DNA of 64,000 nt from Carya illinoinensis (Eukaryota; Streptophyta; Magnoliopsida; Fagales; Juglandaceae). Below, piece after piece: positions 23,401-37,400 of the stretch (position 1 is its first letter; every line of letters starts with the position of its first letter). Location of the stretch: the NCBI RefSeq assembly GCF_018687715.1, contig NC_056755.1:24012001-24076000 (forward strand), given 5' to 3'. The position numbers and the translations under genes were made by a program. The notes below the pieces were generated by a model. It was not told the origin of the DNA. It ran no database searches and worked only from the letters and a program-made list of their open reading frames with translations.

Positions 23401-25418
23401 ATACCATACCATCATCATCCCATACACCATACCATCCCACCAAGATCCAATTCACAAACCACAAACACTCATCATCCATATTCATCAAATCTCATCACTC
23501 AAGTCTAGACTCAAGTAAGAAGGCAAGCAAGAAAGATAGGCTCATCGGTCATAGTTGGGTGAAGTGGATCTAGAGAACCATAGTGTTTAGGGACTAGACC
23601 GAGGTCCCTAACATCTGGGTGCTAGTCACGGCGGCACAAGGTGGAGGAAGAGAGAGAGAGAGAGAGCAGTTTTAGAGAGAGAAACTGTCAGCCAAAGCAA
23701 TAGAGGAAGAGAAGGGTGGCGGACAGTTGTGGGCTTACCGGGAAGGTATGGGTTCGACGGGAGGTGGTTGGCTGGCAATTTCTGGGCAGCGTGGGTGGTA
23801 CTGTGAGGAGGTAGTTCTGCCATGCAGAAAAAGGATTTTGGTTTCACGTGGGTGGGATGGTTTCTGGCTGTGAGAATTATGTTTGATGGGGATACCGTTG
23901 TGGGTTTGATGAAGAGGAAAAGAGAGGATTTTATGGGAGGGTTTTGAGGTAGAGTGTTGGTTACTGATTTGGAAACTTGTACAAACTAGGAAACCAACAA
24001 AGCAATATATGGATGTTGATAGGGGAAGAAATCCAATCAAATAAAATCACTATTTAAAAATTGATCTGTTAAAATATTTACTAAAATAATAATAATAATA
24101 ATAATAATAATCCTAAGCCCTAATTTAGGACCCGTATGTTACATTTTTTTCCTTTGCTTACCAATATGCTGCCTTGCAGGCATTTGAACCTCCACTTGAT
24201 ATGAGTCAAGATGTAGATATTTGTGAAGATGGGAATCTTGAAAATGCTCTGAATGACCATCTCTTCTCGGGAGAAAATAATGTTAGCTCCTGTCAATCTA
24301 CATCAATAAGTGGAAGCTTGTGTTTCACCAAATCTGACCAAGCTTGTTTAGGGGAAGAAAGCAATGCCATGTGCGAGTCAGTGAAAGGGACAGTTAGCAT
24401 TGAGGTTTTAGCATTTATATGATATTAATTTTTGAGCAAATGTAAAAATTCATTATAGGGTTGGTTCCACCTATGTCTTTTTCATTTAGAAATTTGACCC
24501 CTGTAGATAACAACAGGAGATAAAAATTGATGGTAATTGTGACTCGGTCACTGGAAGGCATCCTCCAGGCTTCAAACATGAGGAACAGATAGATGCATGT
24601 GGTGGAAATGAGATCACTAATTCCAATGGAAATGTAAAGTCATTTGATTTCTTTTCAAGTTATTATGTCTATGTAAATTTGTTTGAGATTGTCGAGATCT
24701 ATTGTTATTGAGATATATAATGTTGCATTTTACTGCATCACTCCATGACAAGAAAATTCTAAATTTAAGCCTTCAGCTAGGGCCACATGGTAATATGTTG
24801 TGCTATTTCACCACTTCCATTATTTTTTTTTCTTTTGACTTGACTCGTCATTTGTTATTATTTGGTATAGATTGTTGCTAGATTGCCTCCTTGGTTTGTG
24901 CAACCCGAGGATAGGGTACTCCTATGTGAACATCTCACTTTTTTCCTACTCTAGAAAATTAGAATTTACCCAATGTATTCTACAGTATGACCTCATGTTT
25001 TAATCTCTTTAAAAAGTTTTCATCATTATGCACAACAAAGGAGACAAGGAGGAGTGATGGTAGGATTTGATGAAGTTGAAGTAAAAGAAACTTTTTGTTT
25101 TACTTATTAAAAAAAAAACAGAAACTTATTGTTGCTTATCAAATTGTCTATCCAATATTTATCTACATGCTTTATTTGGTTATAAGTTATGGATTTTTCA
25201 GATATTTAATATTAAGTTGGAGATGTGTAGTCCTTTAATTTGACCTCCCTGCCCACAGCCTTTTTTTTTATTTTTTATTTTTTTATTTATAAAAACTCCT
25301 AATATGTAAATTGTTTGATGCTTTCCTTGCTATATCACTTGTTCAGGTGTCTTCGATGTCTCATGAGTGGTTGGATCCATCATTTCAGTTGAATGTTCCT
25401 TTAGTTGATGTTGATAAG
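14479..25418 (+). CDS. CARNMT1: Exons 1-7 of the methyltransferase-like gene (N-terminal part)
   Basis: Exons 1-2 encode an acidic/basic start ([19 protein letters not shown]) and the conserved [21 protein letters not shown] helix. Exons 3-4 encode [14 protein letters not shown] and [14 protein letters not shown], typical of the family's N-terminal fold. Exons 5-6 (114 codons) are a low-conservation, Ser/Asn/Glu-rich insert after [13 protein letters not shown] and are the likeliest site for gene-model error. Exon 7 ends [11 protein letters not shown], and exon 8 resumes [15 protein letters not shown] with no break in the family alignment as I recall it. Confidence 0.88.
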
Positions 25419-28400
25419 GTATGATGGGTAACTGGTTTTATTTATTAGAACTTGTACTTCCAGTTTCTAATATTTTGTGTAAGCATTTGTTCTCTTTTCT
25501 TTGTTATTTTATATCTAGGTCTTATGGATGATTTTTCAGGCCCATTCTATAGGTAGCTATATTGCATTTGTAGCATTATAACAAGTCTGGAATTTGGAAT
25601 TATGGATGGAACAATTGTTTGGTTTTCAGAATTTACACACACACACACACACATGTTTGGAACACTTGGAAGAAAGAAAAATGCTATTTGCACACGGCTT
25701 GGGGTACCCGCCGCGTACACGAGTCCACGTGACATGTTTAATGAAATGGTGCGTTTTGGGTTCCTTTGATTTTGCAGTCGTGTATTTCCCCCTTTCCTCA
25801 TCCTGCCTTCCCGATTCTGAACCCAATCTCCCGTCAAACGAAGAGACCCTAACATCCGCCATTGAACTCTGTAACGCCCTCACGACACTGCCGGGTCCAC
25901 CAACTTTTTTCCTTTCGTCTGTGCAATCCAAGCTCCTACTCATACAATTCGCTTGCCTTAATCGCACAGGCCATCGTTGCTGATCTGTCCCCAGCCTCGA
26001 GTTTTCAGTCTTATTGACAGCTCTGGCCGGTGTCGTCGCCTTCCTCCTCTCCGGAGTGCCCTTCCTCACGCTCGGCAATGGAGACGGCGCAGGCTTCGCC
26101 TTGCTGACTTGGAGCGAGAACGATTCACCCTGAAGCGACACCGACAAGCTCCTTGCCGAAGTGAACAATAGCTTCTGAGCCGCGGACACTTCACCATTGC
26201 CACTTCCAGCTCTCGAGTCCAGAGAACTGGGTCAAGGAGTGGCTATCATCCTCCTCTCCACTGACTGTGAACGTTTAGCCAGAGACGATACCGAAGGCAT
26301 CGGCGTCATCTTAGTCGTCCGAGAAACCAACGGCAATGGACATTGTCGGGAATTGGAAGTCGAAGAAGGCGTAGAAGTAGAAGAAGAGGAAGAGGACATG
26401 TAGCGAGAGGTGACTTGTCGAGATTTCGACCTGCGGTGGGGGGAGACTGCATTGTCGGGGTCGGAGGGTAGGAGGGGTGGCCTTGTAGGGTTTTGAGGAG
26501 GCCCACCTCGAGTCGTAGTTTTTTTTTTTTTTTATTATATCGACTGACGTGGCATAATGCCACGTCAGCCGATTTCGCAATAGGTACCCATCGCCGGGTA
26601 CCTGTAGCAGTCCCGTGGAAGAAAACATATGATAGATTTGTGGGTAAATAGATTGATACATATTTAGAAAAAAGACATTTGAGCTAGTTGTCAATAATAT
26701 TCATAGAAGTGCACGGCTTTGGAAATTAGGTGGTAGAATATGCAATAGCTTGTATGAAATATATAGTGCGAGAATGATTTGTTTGATGGAAAAGACAAGT
26801 TTTTGGAATTATTTGAGAATAGTAAGAAGATATATCAATAAAAGAATAGGCAAAATGCCACGTTCAATACAAAGAATGTCCTACACTACGTAGGATCAAA
26901 AGAAATAAGAAACTCATGTAGATTTTGGCCATTAAAACTAACATCAATAGCCCACGTACAAAGAGTTCTTAAAAAGAAGACTTTCAGCTCCTCCATAGAT
27001 CTCTCTTTATCCTCAAAAGTCCGTTCATTGTTCTCTTGCCACACGCACCACATAATGCATATCAGGATCATCTTCCAAATTGCCTTAATCTGGTTGTTGC
27101 CTCTTAGACCTGTCCAGCTAGTAAGAACCGCCACAACCGTTTCCGGCATAATCCAACCCCAGTCTAGTCTACAAAAAACCTCGTTCCATAACCCTTGAGC
27201 TACCTCACAATGTAATAAAAGATGGTCAACGGATTCTCCCCCCTTCCTGCACATACAACACCAATCTACGATGATCACCCTTCGTTTTCTCAAATTATCC
27301 TTTGTGAGGATCTTGCCCAGTGAAGTGGACCACACAAAGAAAGCCGCTTTGAGAGGCGCCTTGTGTTTCCAAAGCTTTTTCCAAGAAAACTGAGAGGGTT
27401 GCTCGTGTTAGGGCCTTATAAAAAGCACGGACCGAAAACAAGCCTTTTCCCAATGGTACCCACCACAACAAATCTAGAAGCTGGTTACTTGGTTTGGTTG
27501 AATACAAGAGGCTGAAAAAGGCTTCAAAAGTGTCCATTTCTCAATCTTGAGCAGCCTTGCTCAACTGATATTCCACTGGATTTGCTCCCCCATTACCACC
27601 ATTACTTCCGCCACTGATTTCTCTGTCGCTTGCAACCAAGAATAATGTCGGGAATAAATCCTTAAGCGCACAATTACCACACCAGGTGTCATACCAAAAT
27701 TTGATCCTATTTCCCTCTCCTAAACAAAGCCTCGTATAGTGAGAGTAGACCCCCCATCCCTGTCTAATATGTTTCCACAATCCCACACCATGTGCCTCTC
27801 GCACTTCCTTAGAACACCAACCATCCCATAATTCCCCATACTTACTTTCAATCACCAACTTCCAAAGAGCTTCTGGTTCTCTACGGTATCTCCATAACCA
27901 CTTTCCAAGTAGCGCTTGATTAAAGATTCTCAGCTTTCTAATGCCCAACCCCCCCTTCGAGATGGGCTTACAAACCTGTTCCTACCTGACTAGATGAAAC
28001 TTGAACTCCTCTTCTATTCCGCCCCACAAGAAGTCCCGTTGTAGTTTATCAATGCGGAGTGCCACCCTTGCTGGAATAGGGAACATGGATAGAAAATATG
28101 TTGGAAGGTTAGATAGAGTACTCTTTATTAGCGTAATTCGACCCCCTTTTGATAAGTACATTCTCTTCCAACCTGCTAAATGTCGCTCTACTCTCTCAAT
28201 CACTGTATCCCATAACGCGATTACTCTCGAGGGGGCCCCCAACGGAAGGCCTAGATACGTCATGGGAAGTGTAGCAGTCTTACACCCCAGAGTATTCGCC
28301 AAGTGTCTTAGATGCTGAACACCACCAATAGGCACCATCTCTGATTTGGCCAGATTCACTTTCAAGCCTGAAGCTACCTCAAAACAAAGTAAGAGTGCCT

Positions 28401-31400
28401 TCAGTACTCTAACTTGGAGTTGATTCGCCTCGCAGAAAATTAGGGTGTCATCTGCAAACAACAAATGAGAAATGTTAATACTACCCTCGCATGGGGTTCC
28501 AATGAAGTAACCAGTCATATGCCCATTTGCAACCAGGACTGAGATCATTCTACTCAAAGCCTCCATTACAATAATAGAGTAGTGGGGACAACGGATCTCC
28601 TTGTCTTAGGCCTCGTGTGCTATTGAAAAATCCAGTAGGACTTCCGTTTATTAGGACTGAGAATTTCACCGTAGATATACACCATTAGATCCATGTCAAG
28701 CTTGCATATAATCTCTGGATAGCCCACTTTGAATCTACTATCCAGGCATTTATTGGCAATGAGCACTGCATCTAGAATCTGTCTGTCTTTTACAAAAGCA
28801 TTTTGAGGTTTTGAAATTATCTTTCCTACGGTCTGACTAAGGCGATTTGCCAATACCTTGGAAAGAATCTTATAGACCCCATTGACTAGGCTAATGGGGT
28901 GAAACTCCTTTATATCCTCCCCCCCCCCCCCCCCCCCCCCCTCCTCCCCTTTTTGGTATTAAGGCTATAAAAGTGGCGTTTAGGCTTTTCTCAAACTTTC
29001 CGAAATAATAAAACTCCTAGAACACCTCCAGTAGGTCATCCTTTAGGACCTCCCAACAAGTTTGGAAAAATCCTATAGAGAACCCATCAGGACCTGGAGC
29101 CTTGTCTTTAGCCATTTTCCTTACCACATCTAGTATCTCCGCCTCTTCAAACGGCCTCTCCATACGGTTGGCATCCAAAGGTCCAATGGAATCAAAAGCC
29201 AACCCCCCTAGCTTAGGCCTCCACCCCTCCTGCTCAGTAAGAAACTGTTCAAAAAAACTAACCACGTGATTGTTAATCACCTGCACATCCTTGCATTCTG
29301 ACCCATCAATCTTCAGTATCTCAATGTTGTTGGATCGCCTGTGAGAATTAGCAACCCTGTGGAAAAACTTAGTGCTACGGTCACCTTCCTTCAGCCATAA
29401 AGCTCTAGACTTCTGCCTCCACGAGATCTCTTCTAGTAGGATGATCCTCTTGAGCTCTACGACCAAAGCTAACTTTTGGGCTTGTTCCTCCGGATTCAAA
29501 GGCCTTGACTCTTGAAACCTTTCTAGCTCTTGTATCTTCCATTGCTTTATTTTCTTGAGTTCCTCAATATTACCAAAGGACTGCTTGTTCCAAAGCTTTA
29601 AATTTTGCTTTAGAGCCCTTAGCTTTCCTGCAAAAACAAAACTAGGAGTACCCTGAATTTGGTATGAAGACCACTGCTGTCCAACCCTATCCACAAAGCC
29701 TTCAGTTTGCAGCCACATGTTTTCAAACTTAAAATGTTGCCGCCTTCTTTGAATTCCCCCATAGTCCAGCATGACGGGCCAATGGTCCGAGCATAAACGA
29801 GGCAATCTCTTTTGCCACGAATTTCCCATTCCGGGGAAATTAGAAATCTATCTAATCTAGACCATCTGATTATTAGCGCACGTGTATATGCCCCCCGCTA
29901 GTGGTAAATCCACTAGGTTCAACTCAAAAATGCATTCCGAGAAATCTGATATTGCTGTTTCCAAAAAATGCATTCTTCTGTTTCCAAAACACTCGCTTAA
30001 AAATCTTGTTACATTGAAATCGCCACCAATGCACCAAGGAAGATCCCACCAGCTGTGTAACCCAGCTAGTTCATCCCACAGTAGTCTTCGGTCACTATCT
30101 GCGTTAGGTCCATAAACATCTGCAAAGGCCCACTTAAACCCATCAATCACATTCCTAAAAGAACATGCCACTGAGAACAACCCAACGGCCTCCTCCAATT
30201 TCTCCACCACCCATTGGTCCCACATCACCAACACACCTCTCGAGGCCCCATTAGCTGCCAAATACACCCAATTGACATGAACACAGCTCCATACACTTCG
30301 TATTATTTTGTAGTGACTGTTTTCAATTTCGTCTCATGTAAGCAAACAATGTCCGGCTTCCACCCACGCAGTAAGTTTCTTATTTGAAGATGCTTACCGG
30401 CATCATTTAGACCCTGTACATTCCACAAGAGAATTTTTGGTTTCATTTATTGGAATAAGCCAGCCCCTTCCCTTTAGACCTTTCCCTGCTTGAGCTACCT
30501 TCTGAATTCATGGACCATGTTAGCCTATTGAGTTCTCACTGTTTCTTGGATCCTGTTTTCCTTTGTTGTTGGTGACCCACTTTGATGGCAGTGAGTATTG
30601 CCATGAATTGCTCTTCATAACCTTCACACTTTAGTCCCACCATGTCCTTTATATCATTCACTGTTTGGAACACCCAATCAGAAACGCTGGATGAAGCCGG
30701 ATACAAACAGTTAAGAGGAATTGGATTCTGCACCCTAAATTCCTTTTGCCCCTCCAAGTTCACTTCTCCAATCACTAAACCACTTCCCCTCCATGCTCAT
30801 TAATCCTCTGTAAAAGCCTTTGAGAACCCTCTTCATCAGATAGGAAAAGATCACTGGCCGAATCATCTTCTTCACCTCCTTCACTGTGTTCCACCACCAC
30901 AATGTCACTGTTCACCCCTAAGGGTCTCGCCGGACCACCACCTTCTTCCCCTTGCCCCGTCGGTGGGTTCTGCACAGTCCTCAAAGGAGGACAACCACTC
31001 GGTGGTGGAGGGAGAATCACCAGAGGAACTGAAGGCGTGGTCTGGAGTTCCGAAATGTCTTCCCGGCACTTCGTCGTCGTCTGATGATCGACCGGCAGAT
31101 TCTGTTGCCATCGGGTTGGAGAAAGAACCACCATCGGCGTCGTCTCGGTATTCTGCACAGTAGTCTGCTGCTGGTTGCTCGTCGTGTCAACGAAGATTCT
31201 GGGGGAAGAGGATTCTAGTGTCAGCAGTTGGTCGGAAGGTGTCGTCGGCGTCATCTGTTGGTCTGCCGGCCGATTCTGTGGCTGTCATGACGATGGTTCT
31301 GGTGGAAGAGAGCCCCCTAACCCGTGACCCGTTTCTTTGCCCTTGACCCGTGCCCATTTCTGACAGGCCGAGGTCTTCATCTGAGGCCCAAGTCCAGCCC

Positions 31401-34400
31401 AATACGGAAGCCCATTCCTGCCCTTCCCTATATACCTTATGGCACTCCTATGGTCCATGGGCTTTGGCCCAAAGTCAGCCCAGCCCGATCCCTCAGCCCA
31501 GTCAGATTCCACTCCTACCCTCCTTAAGTTGCTACCCCTTAAACTCACCGTTTCCACCCCTTCCTTAAAAGGTTCCATATTCAGCTAATTGAAGTATTTG
31601 TTTATGGACAAGTGGGAATATTTGTTTGAAATGAAAGATTAAGATTATAATAGAAATATGAAAGCATCATTGCATTTCATGGATCTTTTGATTAAGGCAT
31701 TTAAGAAATTTGTTAAAGTGATAGAATTCAATTATTCACTTATTACTATTGTCCATATCTGCTATAATGAAGCTTAATTGTGTACGCATCTTAAATGTTA
31801 CTCTAGACAGTTCTTGGTGTGATTATGTTTTGGCAGTTGCCAAGTAACCAATTTGTTTTGAATTGTCTGAGCTTTAAGTTCAATAGATACTACTTGTGAT
31901 GTAGCCTTCTGCCTGAGAGTCTGAAAAATGCTTTCTTTACCTACAACAACCAAACTCAACTTTAATATATATTATAAATACAACATATAGTGCAAAAAGC
32001 AGACTTAACCACAATTTGGTCTCAGTTGATAAAAAATAAGCTCATACGAGTGGCAATTACTAACACATAAGAGATCTCTGGATTTATATTGCCATGATAA
32101 AATAATTATGGTGCTTACTTTACTATTTGGGCACCTTAAGGGGATCCTTTCCCCTTCTCCTTTGAGAAGGTTACTTGTTGATAAACTGTCTTTAGATTTG
32201 AGTTTTATGTAATACAATTTCCTTTCTTTTTCTTCGTCAGGTTCGTTGTATAGTAAGGAATCTAGTTAGAGATTGGGCAGCAGAGGTATAGCTTGATTTT
32301 CTTGTTGGTTTCTCGGTTTTGTTATCATCTGGGATTTTGGTCTGAAATCCGTGTGTTCCTTCATTTTATTTTTAATACAGGGACAGAAGGAACGCGATCA
32401 GTGCTACAAGCCTATTCTTGAAGAGCTTGATGCCCTCTTCTGTAATCGCGAGAAGGACAAGTATTTATCACCTCTTGTTGCTTTCATTACCTCCAAATTA
32501 CTTTTATACCAGAATTGCATCTTATCCCGATCAATCTAATTATATAATCATTGTATATAATTGGGTGGGAGTTAATAAAAAGTTTTGTTGAACAGTGCTC
32601 CTACCTGTTTGGTTCCCGGAGCTGGACTTGGCAGGCTGGCTTTGGAGATTTCATGTCTAGGTATTTACATAATTGACTATATTTGAAGCTCATCTTTCAC
32701 ATGCATTTTAACTCGCTGCTATTTCTCATTTCATAAACAGGTTTTATATGCCAGGGAAATGAGTTCTCATACTACATGATGATATGCTCGAGTTTTATTC
32801 TTAATCAGTAAGATTTTATGACAATTTCTTTGTAATTTTGATCTTATGCATCTGCCAACCATGGATGAGATTCTATACATATATATATTTATATATATAT
32901 ATATATATATATTTTTCATTTTTTTGATAAATAAGAGACTATTGAATGAAACTAGGGGAAGCCCATGTACACAGGAAGTATACAAAAGAAGCACCTAATT
33001 ACATTCTAGAAACCTGAAAAGAAAACAAAAACTCATGAGCATTCCCTCCCTTAAGAACAATAGCCGAAAACCACTGCAGCAAAGAAGACAAACAATTTCC
33101 AGATATCCTCAACAGTTCGCTCCTTGTCATTGAAGCACCTCTCATTCATTGCCTTCCATATACACCACATTAATCACAAAGGAATCATCCTCCACGCTGC
33201 TGCCACCTGAGAGCTACTGTGCTGCCTATTCCGACATGCTAGTAGATCCACCACTCTCATTGGCATAACCCAACCCAGATCTACTAAGAACACCAACCCA
33301 TAGCTCCCTAGTCACCTCACAATGTAAGAGTAAATGATCAATCGATTCACCATTATTCTTACACATGAAGCACCACTCTATAGCAATCATGCCACGTTTC
33401 CTCAAATTGTTAACCGTCAAAATCTTCCCAAGTGTGGGTGTCCAAATAAAAAAGGCAACTTTAGACGGCACAAAAGCCCTCCAAATGCTTTTCCATGGAA
33501 AAGATAATTGCTGCTGAACGGACAACACTTTATAATAAGATTTAACTGAAAACTTTTTGCTCCCCGTGTGTTTCCACTGCATTCAATCCCTCTCATTTCC
33601 TCCTATATTCAGAGAATACTAGAAACTGAAAAAAATTTGCAATCTCATCAAGTTCCCAATCCTGTACATTTCTAGTGAAAATAACATTCCAATGCACAGT
33701 CCCATTAGCACTCAACACCTCTGAAACAGCAGCCTGCTGATTTCCAACCAAGCTGAAAGCAACCAGGAAAACAGAATGAAGAGCTCTCTCACCACATCAT
33801 TCATCGAACCAAAAATGAATTCTTGCACCCTCTCCAACCTCAACTTAATATGTTTTACGAACTGTCCCACCCCCTTCTAATATATTTCCATAAGCACACG
33901 CCATAAGATCCCCTACCCTACTTAGAACACCATTCCCCCCCCCCCCCCCCCCCCCCCCAACCAAAAATCACATCCATACTTTCGATCAATAACCTCTCTC
34001 CACAACAATACCCTTCCATTTGATACCTCCACAACCACTTCCCTAATAGTGCCTTATTAAAATGACTCAAATTTTGCACCTGCAAACCTCCATTCGCAAT
34101 CGGACAGCACACCCTATGCCAACTCACAAGATGGAATTTATTCTCCTCTCCCAAGCCACCCCACAAAATGCTCTAAACAACTTCTCAATCCGGTTTGTCA
34201 CACCAACCGATAATGGAAATAAAGAAAGATAATAAGTGGCAAGATTGGAAAGGGTGCTTTTAATAATGGTTAATCTTCCCCCTTTTGATAGGTATAGCCG
34301 CTTCCAACCTGACAATCTTTTATCAACCTTTTCTACAACACCATCCCATATATTCTTTGCTTTGAATGATGCCCCCAATGGAAGCCCAAGATATTTCATA

Positions 34401-37400
34401 GGAAGAGAAGCAAATTTGCAGCCCAACAAATCTGCTAAATGGTTAATATTCCTCACATCTCCCCCCGGTACCAATTCCGACTTACCCAAATTCATCTTGA
34501 GGCCCGAGACAGCTTCAAAAGACAATAATACAGCCCTTAAAGCTTGAATCTGTCCACTGTCAGCATGACAAAAAATGAGTGTCATCCGCAAATAATGAAT
34601 GGGAAATTGAAATAGCACTGTTGTTATTATCCCCCAAGCAGCCTCCACCATAAGACTCAATGCCTCCATCACTAAAACATAAAGGAAGGGGGATAATGGA
34701 TCCCCTTGTCTCAAGCCCCTCAAACTCTGAAAAAAATCACAAGAGTTGCCATTAACTAATACAGAAAACCAAGTAGTCGAAACACAATGTCTAACCCATC
34801 CACACCACCTATCCCCAAAGCCACATCTTCTTAGCATATCAAAAAGAAAATCCCAGCACACGTGGTCATATGCCTTTTCCATGTCAAGCTTGCAAAGAAT
34901 CCCTGGAATACCCATCCTTATTTGGCTGTCCAAAAACTCGTTAGCGATCAGAACCGAGTTGAAAATTTGACGTCCCTTAATGAAAGCATTTTGAGTTTAG
35001 AGATGATTTTATCCATCATTATACTCATGCGATTAGCTAACACCTTCAAAATAATTTTATAAATCCCGCCTATCAAACTAATAGGATGGAAATCCTTCAA
35101 CTCAATAGGCACCAGCTATCTTAGGAATGAGTGCAATAAATGTAGCATTTAGGAACTTCTCAAACTTATGACAAGAATAAAAATCATGAAGTACTCGCAT
35201 AACTTCTTCTTCCACTATATCCAAACACTCTTGAAAAAAACCATAGAGAAAACTATCCGGACCTGGAGCTTTATCTTTACACATTCCACTCACCACCTGA
35301 TACACCTCATTTTCTTCAAAAGTCCTCTCCACCCAGCTGGCTGCATGGAAATCCAGCTGGTCAAAATTCAGACCATCCAACTTAGGACGCCACTCCTCTG
35401 TCTCGTTCAGAAGATCTTTATAATACTGCACAATGTGATCTTGAATCTCATCAGAGGAATGAAGCACATTGGTACCAGAACGAAGTACCTCAATGGCGTT
35501 ATTGCGCCTATGTGAGTTAGCTGTCTTGTGAAAGAACTTAGTGCATCTATCCCCCACTTTCAACCAAAGCACCCTTGATTTTTGCCTTCAAAAAATTTCT
35601 TTCATCAACAAAACCTTCTCAATTTCGGTCACTAGCTCATTCTTCCTTTGTAATGACTCCTGATTTTCCTCCCTATCCTCCAAAGCTTTCAAACTCATCC
35701 CAAAGCAGATTTTTCTACACTTCAGTACGCCTAAAGACTTCATTGTTCCACTTCTTTAGATCAAACTTTAGAGCTTTGAGTTTACTTGCCAATATAAAAC
35801 TAGGGGTTCCAGAAAAGGAATAAGAGGCCCATCAGTTCCTTACCTTCTTCACAGATCCATAGGCTGCAAGCCACATATTCTCAAATTTGAAGTAACGCAT
35901 ACCCCCATGTAAACCACCACAATCAAGCAAAATGGGAAAATGATCAGAACAAAATCGGGACAACCTCTTGTGACATAGATTCAGATAATGAGTCTCCCAT
36001 GATGTAGAGACTAGAAATCTATCCAACCTTGACCATCCTTTACTGTTAGACCATGTATATACCCCCTTACCAATGGAAGATTCACAAGATTCAGATAAAA
36101 AATCAGCTTCAAAAACACTTCCATAGCCATAGACAAAGTAGATGCACCTGCCCTCTCACTAGGAAACCGAACAATATTAAAATCTCCACACAAACACCAA
36201 GGCAAATCTCACAGGTAATACAGACCCGCCAACTCCTCCCACAAAAAAACTTCTATCCCTATCCACATTAGCCCCATACACACCTGCAAAAGGCCACCTT
36301 CCACCCATCCTCAATATTTTAAAAGAACCAACCACAAAATAATTCCCAATATATACCTATACTAACTCCACCACTCTTATCCCACATCAACAACACCTCC
36401 TCAAGCACCCAACGAAGTAAGATAACTCGAACCTACAAAAGAATTTCCCCACAGACTACAAATGATACTTCTATCAATAAAACTCAACTTAGTTTCTTGA
36501 AGGCAGACAATATCAATTTTCCAGCAACGAAGGAGGGATCTAATACGGAGACTCTTGTTGACATTGTTAATCCCCCTTACATTCCAAGAGAGGATTTTAG
36601 GCTTCATTTGATGACCAAGACTCTCTCCCTTTCAACCTGTCCGTCCCTACACAACCCTCCTTGTTATCGTAATTAATGGAGTTTTAATCGTTTCAACTCC
36701 GTGTCCTTTTTAGCTGCAGACTTCAAAGTTGTAGATCTTCCTGCTTCAATAGCAACAAGGAGAACCTTAAACTGCTCTTCAAACCCTTCACAAGAGATCC
36801 CCACACATGCCTCTTCAACCTTTTTTAAAATCCAATCCGAGGCATTTCTGGTTGAAGCATGAGGCGGGAGGGTATGTATAGGAATCAAGCTACCCACATC
36901 CTCATCAAAGCTTTCCCCCTCATATAATTCCAACTGTAAATTGGGCTCAACCATTCCCCCCAGAAGAATACTCCTGCTGTAAATCTCCAGAAAACACCAA
37001 AACCGAGCTATTGTTCATCTCAGGATGCAGAGTATCAACTAGATGAAGAGGCTTTAATAACAGAGGAACTAAGTTCAACAAATGCACTTCATTTACTAGA
37101 GGAGCCAAAGACATGAACAAATTAAAAACTACTTCACTCACCACATTCTTTTCAACGTCCTGTACCACTATTTCGGCCTCTTCCACCTCCGGTAATAGCA
37201 ACATTTCCAACACACCACCAGAGGAGTTGCCGATGACCAGTGAAATGGTTTGTGCAATCTCTGAGACCATTAGATCAAGTAGTGGTGCCGTCGTGCTAGA
37301 CTCACTGAAGACTCCTAATACATCAAAACACCCGATACCATCAGATCTAGGCTTAGCCTTCCACACCCGTTTCGGGCTTTTCACCAAGCTCGGCCCAATC

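Larger units (their letters stand above)
20197..24143 (-). mobile_element. Solo LTR (TGTAAC-type) filling intron 4
   Basis: The unit starts TGTAACACCCC at 20197 and ends ..GTATGTTACA at 24143, with TTTTT on both sides (20192-20196 and 24144-24148) as the 5-bp target duplication. No gag or pol is inside, so it looks like a solo LTR. The minus orientation is inferred from similarity of layout to the chromovirus LTR at 51676-53743. It contains an internal tandem array and another solo LTR (22408-23613). Without that insertion it would be about 2.7 kb. TTTTT is low-complexity, so the duplication alone is weak; the matching TGTAAC/GTTACA ends add weight. Confidence 0.75.
26838..31600 (-). mobile_element. 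Nearly complete L1-type LINE in intron 7
   Basis: On the minus strand the order is ORF1 remnant (about 31578-30536), ORF2 from [15 protein letters not shown] at 30446 to a stop at 26886, then a short 3' UTR. ORF2 covers endonuclease, reverse transcriptase and zf-RVT. Both ORFs carry frameshifts and stops. ORF1 lacks the N-terminal block seen in the intron 11 copy, so the element is 5'-truncated. It is antisense to the host gene. Confidence 0.9.

Noticed and set aside
25594..25983. 129-codon plus-strand ORF
   Set aside because: Antisense shadow of the captured QWRF fragment; the minus strand has the family motifs.
30775..31254. 159-codon Thr/Pro-rich ORF as a host gene
   Set aside because: It lies within LINE ORF1, between its N-terminal and C-terminal blocks, in the same orientation.
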